A stretch of 7,640 nt of DNA from NCBI GenBank assembly GCA_013152215.1, contig JAADGT010000006.1, positions 1-7,640 on the forward strand, written 5' to 3'. Positions 1-6,461 of the stretch are shown one piece after another. Under the pieces are notes generated by a model that was not told the DNA's origin, did not search any database, and saw only the letters and a program-made list of their open reading frames with translations. The translations under genes and the position numbers were made by a program. How positions within the stretch are numbered: the first letter of the stretch is position 1; each line of letters opens with the position of its first letter. This DNA is from Deltaproteobacteria bacterium (GTDB lineage: Bacteria > Desulfobacterota > Deferrisomatia > Deferrisomatales > Deferrisomataceae).

Positions 1-842
1 TCGGCCGGGAGCACCGGGCTGAACCGCACCTGGGCGACCCGGTCCGGCCCCAGGCCGGCAGCCACCAGCAGGTCGAGCAGCTCCGGGAACCGCCGCCAGG
101 TGCTCCGGGTGAGATTGGCCCCCACCCCCACCGGCACCCGGCAGGCGCACCGCCTGAGGTTCTCCACGATGTCGCGGAAGCTGCCCCTCCCGTCCCGGTA
201 GGGCCGGCTCCGGTCGTGGACGTCCGGGGGGCCGTCCAGGGTCACCTGCACCCCCTTGAGGCCCAGGGGAAGCAGCGTGTCCAGCACCTCTGGGGTGAGG
301 CGGCTTCCGTTGGTCACCAGCCTCAGCTCGAGGTCCACCCCCCGGGCCGCGCATCCCTCCCGGAGGCGGGAGGCCAACGATCGGATCGTCGCCAGGTAGA
401 GGAGCGGCTCGCCGCCGTACACGTCCACCAGCAGCCGCTCGTGGCGGGGCCCGATCCGGCCGAGCACGTACGCCACCACCGCCTCGGCCGTCGCCTCGTC
501 CATGGCACCCGGGCCTTTGTCCGCTCCCTCGTAGCAGTACGGGCAGGCGAAGTTGCACGCCATGCCCACCACCACGGCGGCCACGAGCACCGGGCTCACC
601 CGGTTCACCTCCCCCAGGTAGCCCCACACCTGCCGGTGCTCCGCCTCCGGGTCGTCCACCCACACCCCCACCCGTCGCAGGGCCGCCAGGGAGGCGTCCG
701 AAAGGCCGGGGGCGCCCTCCTCCAGGCCCCGGAGCACGGCGCTCGGAAGCCGGACGATCGACCCGCGGCGGGTCGAGAACACCAGAACTCGATCCGGCCG
801 GCCCGGGTCCGGGAACACCTTGAGATAGCGGGAAAGCGACAT
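1..842 (-). CDS. Geopeptide-type radical SAM/SPASM peptide maturase, 3' end cut off by the window
   Basis: This is a radical SAM enzyme, predicted to modify the small peptide encoded just upstream using a [4Fe-4S] cluster and S-adenosylmethionine in the cytoplasm. The 280 visible residues contain the cluster motif CxxxCxxC (C96, C100, C103, in MACNFACPYCYEG), the SAM-binding GGEP motif at 143-146, then VTNG near 176-179 and TLDGP near 201-205, in the usual order. The N-terminus MSLSRYLKVFP and the region before the cysteines match what I recall of the geopeptide maturase family (TIGR04280). That family is about 430 residues long, so the C-terminal SPASM domain, with extra Fe-S cysteines, should lie beyond position 1. 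The ATG at 842 is chosen because it gives this conserved N-terminus and no other in-frame start lies between it and the preceding stop. No good Shine-Dalgarno is visible, which suggests translation coupled to the precursor gene or weak initiation. Radical SAM maturase is near certain; the geopeptide subtype rests on remembered family features. Confidence 0.9.
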   Translation of the reverse strand, partial: MSLSRYLKVFPDPGRPDRVLVFSTRRGSIVRLPSAVLRGLEEGAPGLSDASLAALRRVGVWVDDPEAEHRQVWGYLGEVNRVSPVLVAAVVVGMACNFACPYCYEGADKGPGAMDEATAEAVVAYVLGRIGPRHERLLVDVYGGEPLLYLATIRSLASRLREGCAARGVDLELRLVTNGSRLTPEVLDTLLPLGLKGVQVTLDGPPDVHDRSRPYRDGRGSFRDIVENLRRCACRVPVGVGANLTRSTWRRFPELLDLLVAAGLGPDRVAQVRFSPVLPA

Positions 843-877
843 GGGGGAGAATCGTCCCGTCAGGGTAAAGACAGCAA

Positions 878-893
878 AGGCGGGCTCCCGCCT
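878..893 (-). terminator. Hairpin between precursor and maturase, likely partial terminator or mRNA end stabiliser
   Basis: On the minus strand the perfect inverted repeat AGGCGGG-AG-CCCGCCT starts 6 bases after the precursor stop codon and is followed by a T-rich stretch (TTTGCTGTCTTTA, positions 877-865). The T run is interrupted, so complete termination seems unlikely. A leaky terminator or an RNA-stabilising hairpin between a RiPP precursor and its enzyme is a known way to make more precursor than enzyme. Confidence 0.6.
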
Positions 894-899
894 GCCGAA

Positions 900-1013
900 T
901 CAGCCGCCGGGCGGTCGAAGGGCCTCGGGGCCGGTCTTGCAACAATCCCCGGACGCCGCCACTTCTCGCACGTCCTTGCCTTCCTCGAGGATCTGGATCT
1001 CTTGCTCGCGCAT
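900..1013 (-). CDS. Putative geopeptide RiPP precursor, 37 residues
   Basis: This small gene is predicted to encode the substrate of the downstream maturase. It begins MREQEIQILEEGKDVREV, an acidic, probably helical leader typical of recognition sequences in radical-SAM-modified peptides. A short core follows with adjacent cysteines C24-C25 (GDCCKTG) and a Pro/Gly-rich end (RPPGG). The ATG at 1013 has a GGAGG Shine-Dalgarno 7 bases upstream. A longer frame reaches back to 1133 but overlaps the receptor gene and has no such site. The stop lies 57 bases before the maturase start, in the same reading frame. What modification is made (thioether, cyclisation or other) cannot be read here; the cysteines are the obvious candidate acceptors or donors. 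No dedicated exporter or protease is seen in the window. I recognise it mainly from its position, leader character and CC core, so precursor status is likely but not proven. Confidence 0.8.
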   Translation of the reverse strand: MREQEIQILEEGKDVREVAASGDCCKTGPEALRPPGG

Positions 1014-1020
1014 GGCTCGC

Positions 1021-1025
1021 CCTCC
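1021..1025 (-). promoter_or_regulatory. Shine-Dalgarno that fixes the precursor start
   Basis: GGAGG on the minus strand sits 7 bases before the ATG at 1013. It supports the 37-residue reading over the longer frame that starts inside the receptor gene. Confidence 0.75.
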
Positions 1026-1099
1026 GCGCTGGGGTTGGTGGTTGGATCCCCCTATCGGCCCCGAGCAGGTCGGACTTGACCCCTCGATTCCCGCAGCAA

Positions 1100-3079
1100 T
1101 CAAAACCTCATCCGGATCCCCGCCTCGAGCCACCGGGGCTCTTGGCCCCGGTCACTGTTGTACACGGCATTGCCGTTGAACAGGTTGTGCACCGTGGCGA
1201 ACAGGTCGGCCGTGAGGCTCCGGCCCAGGCTCAGAGTCTTGCGCAGGTTCAGATCCCACAGGAAGTCGTTGCGGTCCCCCTCGTCGGCCCCGGGGCCCAG
1301 GTCCCACCACACGTACCGGCCCACGGCCTCGGCGTGGAGGCCGGGATCCGGATCGTAGTACACGCCCACCACGGCCTGGTGCTGGTCCTGGTCCCGGTCG
1401 CGGCCCGAGACCTCGATGCGCACCCAGGCGAACCCGCCCCGGAGCGTGACCCCCCCCAGCCGGGCCGTCTCCGCCTCGATCTCGTACCCGGTGCGCCAGA
1501 TCGTGCCCCGGTTCTCCCAGGTGTTCGGGTTGGGCCCGGACGAGGTGGTGGTACGGATCGCGCCGCCCACCTCGTGGCGGAACCCCGTGAGCTTGAGCCA
1601 CAGGCCGGGCAGGGCCGCGGTCTCGACCCCTGCCTGAAAGGACCAGATCTCCTCCGGGTCCAGGTCCGGGTTGGGGTCGAAGCCGATCCCCCCGCTGGCG
1701 AGGTATGTGAGCGGCGGCGCGCTGAACCCCCGAGCCGCGTCGGCCCGGAGCAGGGTGCCCCGGCCCAACCCCACGGTGAGCCCCAGGCTGGGGCTCCAGA
1801 ACGGGTCGGTGCGGGAGCTGTCGTCGTACCGGACGCCCGGCACGAAGGTGAACCGGCCGGCCCGGATCGTGTCGTTGAGGTACACGCCCCACCGGTCGAT
1901 GCCCGGCTCCACCTCGAACCGGGCCGGGTTGCCGAGGCTCTGGAAGAAATCGCCCGAGTCGGTGCGGGCCCGGAGGTCCGTGTGCCGGTAGTCCACCCCG
2001 GCCACGAGCACGTGCCGGCCCTGGGCCCAGGTGGCCCGGGCCTGCACGCCGGTGTGCTCCTCGTCGTAGAGGTTGTTGATCAGCAGATCGCCCCGCGGCG
2101 CGAAGGTGCCGTCCTCCTGGTTGTGCTGCTCAAGACGCTGCTCGAGCCGGTACGCCTCGAGCCGCAGCCCCAAGCGGTCCGAGGCCCCGAGGCTCCAGCC
2201 CACCCGGCCGAACGCGGCCCGGGCCTCGCTCTGGGCCAGGGCGAACTGGCTCGCCAGCCGGCCGGCGTCGATGTCCACATCCACGGCGCCGGCCGCCAGG
2301 TCCAGGGTCGAGGCCCCCGTCACCGGCACCTCGACCTTGGCGAAGGCGCTGGTCTCCTCGAACCCGGCGGGGCCGGGCTGGTCCCACTCGGCGTTCTGGG
2401 CCTGGGCCTGGGCGTAGTAGCCCACCGGCCCGGCCGCTCCCGCCACCTCCCCCCGGGTGTCCCACGACCGGCGCTCGCCGTAGCTCGCGGCCACCTCCCC
2501 CCGGAGGCGCTTCGCGGCGCCGGCGCCCTTGGTGATCACGTTGATGACCCCGCCCAGGGACGAGCCCCAGATGGAGGAGGCCGGCCCCTTGATGATCTCG
2601 ATCCGCTCGATGGGCCCCACCGGGATCGTGTTCAGGAACGGCCCGGCCGTCTCGGAGCTCCAGGGCACCCCGTCCAGCAGCACCAGCACGTGGCGGTCCT
2701 CGTTGCCGTAGCGGAACGGGTTCGGCTCGCCCGAGCCCTGGATGTGGGCCAGGGGGGTGGCCCCGAAGTGGTTGCCGAAGGTGTAGGTGAACACCCCCGG
2801 GATCCGCTTGAGCACGTCCCCCAGGGTGTGGGCGTTCATGTCGCGGATCTCGTCCGCCGTCACCACGGTCACGTTCTCGGCCACCTGGTCGATCGGCTTG
2901 GGCGCGCGGGTGGCCGACACCACGAGGTCCTCGGGGTCGAAGTACAGCCGCACGAACGCGGTCTCCGGGTCCACGCTGGCCACCAGCGGCCCCCCGGGAG
3001 GGGTGGCGGCCGGCGCGGCCGAGGTCCACGCCAGCCCCAAGCTCAGGAGGACAAGCATTCGGCTCGAGAACGGGCCCAC
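1100..3079 (-). CDS. TonB-dependent outer-membrane receptor
   Basis: This is an outer-membrane beta-barrel predicted to take up a scarce ligand (siderophore, cobalamin, metal chelate or similar) using energy from TonB. The 659-residue product, a normal size for the family, has a signal peptide (MLVLLSLGLAW core, probable cleavage after residue 24 at APA|A), a TonB-box-like segment near residues 50-58 (EDLVVSATR), and a plug domain at about 59-185. Plug motifs include PKPIDQVAENVTVVTADEI, LLDGVPW and IERIEIIKGPASSIWGSSLGGVINVITK, split by position. The rest is barrel, rich in Tyr/Trp/Arg strands, ending in phenylalanine (RMRF) as expected for BAM recognition. The GTG start at 3079 is preferred because AGGAGGTG lies 6 bases upstream; a TTG at 3157 and an ATG at 3058 are weaker alternatives. 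The gene follows the response regulator by 132 bases and precedes the peptide gene by 86. Substrate is unknown; nothing in the sequence separates BtuB-like from siderophore-type use. Confidence 0.95.
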   Translation of the reverse strand: MGPFSSRMLVLLSLGLAWTSAAPAATPPGGPLVASVDPETAFVRLYFDPEDLVVSATRAPKPIDQVAENVTVVTADEIRDMNAHTLGDVLKRIPGVFTYTFGNHFGATPLAHIQGSGEPNPFRYGNEDRHVLVLLDGVPWSSETAGPFLNTIPVGPIERIEIIKGPASSIWGSSLGGVINVITKGAGAAKRLRGEVAASYGERRSWDTRGEVAGAAGPVGYYAQAQAQNAEWDQPGPAGFEETSAFAKVEVPVTGASTLDLAAGAVDVDIDAGRLASQFALAQSEARAAFGRVGWSLGASDRLGLRLEAYRLEQRLEQHNQEDGTFAPRGDLLINNLYDEEHTGVQARATWAQGRHVLVAGVDYRHTDLRARTDSGDFFQSLGNPARFEVEPGIDRWGVYLNDTIRAGRFTFVPGVRYDDSSRTDPFWSPSLGLTVGLGRGTLLRADAARGFSAPPLTYLASGGIGFDPNPDLDPEEIWSFQAGVETAALPGLWLKLTGFRHEVGGAIRTTTSSGPNPNTWENRGTIWRTGYEIEAETARLGGVTLRGGFAWVRIEVSGRDRDQDQHQAVVGVYYDPDPGLHAEAVGRYVWWDLGPGADEGDRNDFLWDLNLRKTLSLGRSLTADLFATVHNLFNGNAVYNSDRGQEPRWLEAGIRMRF

Positions 3080-3085
3080 CTTCTC

Positions 3086-3093
3086 CACCTCCT
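3086..3093 (-). promoter_or_regulatory. Shine-Dalgarno for the receptor, supporting a GTG start
   Basis: AGGAGGTG on the minus strand lies 6 bases before the GTG at 3079. It gives a normal short signal-peptide n-region (MGPFSSR) rather than the 33-residue extension from the upstream TTG. Confidence 0.75.
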
Positions 3094-3136
3094 GCCCCCG
3101 GCCATCGCTTTGCCATGACGAAACGAACCGCGGCAA

Positions 3137-3164
3137 GCTATCAAACCTGCCGGACAAGGGGCAA
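3137..3164 (-). promoter_or_regulatory. Weak candidate promoter upstream of the TonB receptor
   Basis: In the 132-base gap between the response regulator and the receptor, the minus strand carries TTGCCC (3164-3159), a 16-base spacer and GATAGC (3142-3137). These match the sigma-70 consensus at 4 of 6 and 3 of 6 positions. The block is flanked by two CCGCGG palindromes (3128-3133 and 3166-3171). The gap is much wider than the others in this gene set, so an internal promoter is plausible. The match itself is poor. Confidence 0.22.
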
Positions 3165-3211
3165 CCCGCGGAGGAGCGGGCAGGGAAGCGGGAGGGGTCC
3201 GGGGGGATGGG

Positions 3212-3742
3212 TCAAGCCCCTTTGCACCGGGGGCAGAGGCCACCCCCCTCCGGAAGCCCTGGCTGCTCCTGGACCTCCACCCAACCTCCCCCGTGCGGGC
3301 CCGGGGTCCACCGAAACCGGCCGCACCCGGGGCATATGCCCAGGAGCCGTTCGTACCGGCGAACCTTCCTGCGCAGGTCTCGCGTCTCCGCGTGCCGGGA
3401 GACCCGGAACACCAGCTCGTCGGGCTGGAACGGCTTGAAGAGGTAGTCGTCCGCGCCCTGGCGAAGGGCCTCGAGGCCCATCTCCTCGTTGGAGTGCCCC
3501 GTGATCACCACCACGCAGACGTCCGGGTCCCGGGAGCGCGCCTCGTGGAGCACGACGAACCCGTCCTCCCCCTCCATCCGCAGGTCGGTCACGACCACGT
3601 CGTACTCCCGGCGGTCCATCAGATCCAACGCGGCCTCCCCGGACAGGGCCGTGTCCACGTCGAACCCGGTCGCCGAGAGAACCCTCCCCAGGGTCGCGAC
3701 CAGAAGGGGCTCGTCATCCACCAGCAGAACCCTTCCTCTCAT
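3212..3742 (-). CDS. Response regulator: receiver domain plus C-terminal four-cysteine module
   Basis: This is the cytoplasmic partner of the adjacent histidine kinase. Residues 1-120 form a CheY-like receiver domain: acidic pair D9-D10 (LLVDDEP), phosphoacceptor D53 (VVVTDLRM), T81 (VVITGHS) and K103-P104 (YLFKPF). A basic linker follows (about 121-133, RDLRRKVRRYERLL). The tail to residue 176 holds two cysteine pairs, C137xxC140 (ICPGCGRFR) and C170xxC173 (LCPRCKGA), with GGGWVEVQ between. This resembles the small zinc-ribbon-like module, of the type ICxxCKKIRD...GYWxxIExYI...GICPxC, often appended to receiver or PAS proteins in Deltaproteobacteria. No helix-turn-helix, AAA+, GGDEF or HD-GYP output domain is present. 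The ATG at 3742 gives the standard start of a receiver domain, has GAGG 6 bases upstream and overlaps the kinase 3' end by 29 bases, so the two are probably translationally coupled. Output is likely protein contact rather than DNA binding. Confidence 0.93.
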   Translation of the reverse strand: MRGRVLLVDDEPLLVATLGRVLSATGFDVDTALSGEAALDLMDRREYDVVVTDLRMEGEDGFVVLHEARSRDPDVCVVVITGHSNEEMGLEALRQGADDYLFKPFQPDELVFRVSRHAETRDLRRKVRRYERLLGICPGCGRFRWTPGPHGGGWVEVQEQPGLPEGGGLCPRCKGA

Positions 3743-5372
3743 TCCCTTCCTCACCGATCGGCAACTCCACCGTGAACGCCGTGCCCTCACCCACCCTGCT
3801 CTCCACCTGAATCCGCCCGCCGTGGCGCTCCACGATCCCGTAGCACACCGACAGCCCCAAACCCGTGCCCGAGGCTGCGGACTTGGTGGTGAAGAACGGC
3901 TCGAAGATCCGCTCCAGGTTCTCCTCGGGAATCCCGCACCCGGTATCCTCCACCCGAATCCTCACCACCCCGTTCGAGGCCGAGGTGGAGACCCGGATGG
4001 TCCCTCCCTCCTCGGGCAACGCCTCTGCCGCGTTGGTCAGCAGGTTCAGGATCACCTGCTTCAACTGGTCCTCGATCGCGAAAACCCGGCCCACCTCCGG
4101 GGAGTACGACGTCTCGACCCGAATCCGCTGTCGGGAGAACCGCTTCCTGCACAACGTCAGCATGGCGCCGATGCTGGAGTGGACATCGACCCAGGCCGGC
4201 ACCTCGGAGCTCGGCCGGTTGAACTCCCGCAGGCTCCGCACGAGCTTGGCGATCCGGTTGCACTCCTCGATCGACAGGGCCACCAGCTCGGCGTCCTCCG
4301 GGTCGAGGTCCAGCTTCCGTTGGAGCTCTTGGAGCACGTTGCGCACCCCGAAGACGGGGTTGTTGATCTCGTGGGCCAGGGAGGCCGCCAGCTTCCCCAC
4401 GGCGCTGAGCTTCTCGGTCTGCCGGAGATGCCGGTGCATCGCCTCCAGCTGGGCGGTGCGCTCCCGGACCCTCTCCTCCAGAAGGTCCCGGGCCCGACGC
4501 AGCTCCTCGTTGGCCCGAGCGAGCTCTCGGGTACGCTCGGCCACCTTCTGCTCCAGCCCCTCCTTGAGCTCCTGGATCGTGGCGAACGCCCTCTCCAGCC
4601 GTGTCACCAGCGAGGTAAAGGTGTCCCGAAGCGCCCCCAGCTCGTCCTGGGACTCCACTGTGATCCCCTGATCCCGAAACGCCTCCACCAGCCGGGCCAG
4701 GGGCCTCGCAGCCTCGCGGGAGACCAGGAAGGCGAGAACTCCTCCCAAGAGGAAGAATCCTCCTCCTACCGCCGCCATGCGACGCACGACAGAGGCCGTC
4801 TCCCTGCGGAGTCTCTCCTTCGACAGCACCACCGCGACATAACCCAAGACGGACGCACCGCCCCCGCTCCCCCCCAGCCCCTCGAAGTACAGCTCCTCAG
4901 GGGTCTCGTAGGCGAGGCGATCGAGCACCTCCCGCCAGAAAACGATCCGTTCCCCGTCCTCCTGCCAGACGACCCGCGGCAGCCCCCGGGGATCCCGTGC
5001 CCCCGGGGCGTCGCCCGCAGCGGCCATCTCGGCGACCGGGACCCTCTCGGAAACGTCATGGCTCCCCCCCGTGTTCATCAGCACCTCTCCTGTCGCGTCC
5101 AGCACCACCACCTGCTCCACGTTTCGGTTCTGGAGCACGGGGGCCACGCTGCGCAACAGCGCCTCGTGGTCGGACGCGAACACGTCCAGCCGCACGCTGT
5201 TGGCGAGCAGGTGTGCGAGGGTGCGTCCCTCGTCCTCGAACTGCATGCGCAAGGAGGCCTGCTGGGATCGAACCAGGACCGTGCCGAGGGCCAACGTGAG
5301 AAGGAGGATGAACGCGAGGAGATAGGCCAGGACTCTCGTGCGGAAGGTCAACCCTCTGAGCTCGGCCGGCAC
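3714..5372 (-). CDS. Membrane-bound sensor histidine kinase
   Basis: This two-component sensor autophosphorylates on histidine and should pass the phosphate to the overlapping response regulator. Numbered from the GTG at 5372 (552 residues): transmembrane helix 1 at about 13-34; periplasmic sensor about 35-199, with a Cache-like stretch (VEQVVVLDATGEVLMNTGG); helix 2 about 200-218; HAMP about 219-266; coiled coil about 267-322; HisKA with phosphoacceptor H334 in SLAHEINNP; and an HATPase domain with N box NLLTNAAEAL (443-452), G1 DTGCGIP (476), F box FEPFFTTK (490-497) and G2 GTGLGLS (502-508). All catalytic motifs are intact. The GTG start is preferred because AGGAGG lies 6 bases upstream; ATG codons at 5390 and 5426 have no clear ribosome site, and the latter overlaps the upstream gene. 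The binding-protein gene ends 25 bases upstream, which suggests that protein delivers the signal. Confidence 0.95.
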   Translation of the reverse strand: MPAELRGLTFRTRVLAYLLAFILLLTLALGTVLVRSQQASLRMQFEDEGRTLAHLLANSVRLDVFASDHEALLRSVAPVLQNRNVEQVVVLDATGEVLMNTGGSHDVSERVPVAEMAAAGDAPGARDPRGLPRVVWQEDGERIVFWREVLDRLAYETPEELYFEGLGGSGGGASVLGYVAVVLSKERLRRETASVVRRMAAVGGGFFLLGGVLAFLVSREAARPLARLVEAFRDQGITVESQDELGALRDTFTSLVTRLERAFATIQELKEGLEQKVAERTRELARANEELRRARDLLEERVRERTAQLEAMHRHLRQTEKLSAVGKLAASLAHEINNPVFGVRNVLQELQRKLDLDPEDAELVALSIEECNRIAKLVRSLREFNRPSSEVPAWVDVHSSIGAMLTLCRKRFSRQRIRVETSYSPEVGRVFAIEDQLKQVILNLLTNAAEALPEEGGTIRVSTSASNGVVRIRVEDTGCGIPEENLERIFEPFFTTKSAASGTGLGLSVCYGIVERHGGRIQVESRVGEGTAFTVELPIGEEGNERKGSAGG

Positions 5373-5378
5373 GGAGGG

Positions 5379-5384
5379 CCTCCT
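5379..5384 (-). promoter_or_regulatory. Shine-Dalgarno supporting a GTG start for the kinase
   Basis: AGGAGG on the minus strand lies 6 bases before GTG 5372. It falls inside the coding frame if the upstream ATGs at 5390 or 5426 were used, and neither of those has a comparable site. Confidence 0.6.
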
Positions 5385-5397
5385 CGACATGCGAGGA

Positions 5398-6330
5398 TCA
5401 GTCGCCACCGTCCAGCCAGGCGGCATCGAGGAACGTGCCGAGCTTTCTTGCCACCTCGGTGTTCACCCGAATCCTCGTCCGCTGGGCGACCTTGCTTCGT
5501 GCCCCTCCCGAGCCCACGTCCGAGAGTACGTTCTCCGCCAACACCGCTGCCGCCTGTCCCATGCGCGCATAATCGGGCACGAGGGCGATCATGGCTCCGC
5601 GACGCAGATACTTCTCCGCAAACGTGATCACCGGAACCCGCTCCTCCATGGAGAACCGCAGCATCGCCTCTGCCGTCTGGGGGGTGAGCACCGTGAGGTC
5701 GGGAAGCATCCAGAGCGCGTCGATGCGTCCGCGCAGGTCTCCCAACCGGCCGCGAACCTCGTGGGCGCTCCGCACCTCGGCGCCGACGATCCGCATCCCC
5801 TGCAACCGGGCCAAGGCCCTCGCCTCCCGCACGAACGCGCCGGTTCCCCCGGGGGAGAACACGACCCCGATCCGCTGCACCTTGGGCAGGCACTTCTCGG
5901 TGACCTCCACCCAACGCGTGGGCGGCACGGAGAGCGGAACTCCAACGGCCCGATCGTGAAAGACCAAACGGGGCTCCGGGTCCGGCACCATCGTGTATAT
6001 CAGGGGGATCTCACGGAACCGGTCGGCAAAGGAGAGGGCCTTCCCACCGATCGCCAGGATGAGGTCGACGGGTCGGGAGTCCAGAAACCGGGCTGCGGCC
6101 TGGCGGCCCCCCGGATCCGCGAGCACGAACTCGGTGAACTGATGGGGATGGAGCGTCTTGGTTCCGGAAACCGGGGGCCGGCGGGACAACGACTCTCGAA
6201 AGGCCTGGCGGGCCTCCTCGTAGGGCCGGATCCTCGCGCTCTGCACGATGACGACCTCGGCGGCCCGGGCGGCCTCCCCTACCCCCATCCCCACGACCAA
6301 CAAAACACATAACAGCCACCACCGGCGCAC
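5398..6330 (-). CDS. Periplasmic ABC-type substrate-binding protein (PF04392-like)
   Basis: This 310-residue protein starts with a signal peptide (MRRWWLLCVLLVVGMGVGEAARA, split by the probable AxA site near residue 23) and continues as a two-lobed periplasmic binding fold of the ABC_sub_bind type. Supporting features are a first strand with VVIVQSARIRPYEEA, a PVDLILAIGGKAL segment, IPLIYTMVPDPEP, RIGVVFSPGGTG, a hinge-like IDALWMLPDLTV, and VPVITFAEKYLRRGAMIALVPDYARMGQAAA near the C-terminus. Length and order fit the family. The start is GTG at 6330 with a purine-rich GGGGGAGG site about 6 bases upstream. It is the first gene of the minus-strand set. No permease or ATPase accompanies it in the window, and the next gene is a sensor kinase, so a role as a ligand sensor for the kinase is more likely here than classical import. 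The ligand is unknown; family members have been linked to varied small molecules. Confidence 0.88.
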   Translation of the reverse strand: MRRWWLLCVLLVVGMGVGEAARAAEVVIVQSARIRPYEEARQAFRESLSRRPPVSGTKTLHPHQFTEFVLADPGGRQAAARFLDSRPVDLILAIGGKALSFADRFREIPLIYTMVPDPEPRLVFHDRAVGVPLSVPPTRWVEVTEKCLPKVQRIGVVFSPGGTGAFVREARALARLQGMRIVGAEVRSAHEVRGRLGDLRGRIDALWMLPDLTVLTPQTAEAMLRFSMEERVPVITFAEKYLRRGAMIALVPDYARMGQAAAVLAENVLSDVGSGGARSKVAQRTRIRVNTEVARKLGTFLDAAWLDGGD

Positions 6331-6430
6331 CTGGCACCTCCCCCTACGTGCGACGAACCGGGCCTTCCCGGGAACTTCGGTCTGCGGTCCTCAGTCGTTG
6401 GTGGTCGGTCTGGAACCTTCGGCCCGCTGC

Positions 6431-6446
6431 GCAGCTAGGCAGCTAG
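6431..6446. repeat. Tandem duplication of GCAGCTAG inside repeat copy A
   Basis: The 8-base unit GCAGCTAG occurs twice head to tail, and nothing like it is present in copy B. It accounts for part of the length difference between the two copies. Confidence 0.7.
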
Positions 6447-6447
6447 G

Positions 6448-6461
6448 CGGCTCCGGAGCCG
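6448..6461. repeat. Perfect 14-base palindrome CGGCTCCGGAGCCG
   Basis: This self-complementary sequence lies inside copy A, between the two shared blocks, in the place where copy B has its own inverted repeat. It could form a cruciform or bind a dimeric protein, or it may simply be part of the repeat structure. Confidence 0.55.

Noticed and set aside
216..1079. 287-codon open frame on the plus strand across the maturase and peptide
   Set aside because: His/Arg/Gly/Pro-rich composition and no motif. The minus strand holds the radical SAM cysteine and GGEP motifs at the expected spacing.
1076..3118. 680-codon open frame on the plus strand opposite the TonB receptor
   Set aside because: It mirrors the receptor gene. 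GC-rich codon bias removes stops from the antisense frame. The product is rich in Pro/Gly/Arg/His/Val, with no domain, whereas the minus-strand frame has a signal peptide, plug and barrel.
3080..3211. Possible cobalamin or other riboswitch before the TonB receptor
   Set aside because: The gap is only 132 bases and lacks the conserved B12-box type core; nothing matches a riboswitch class I know.
3489..5627. 712-codon open frame on the plus strand opposite the kinase
   Set aside because: Longer than the kinase itself, but low-complexity (Leu/Pro/His/Gln/Arg) with no recognisable motif. The opposite strand carries every histidine-kinase motif in order.
5338..6312. 324-codon open frame on the plus strand opposite the binding-protein gene
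   Set aside because: Antisense shadow. The minus-strand frame has a signal peptide, ribosome site and family motifs.
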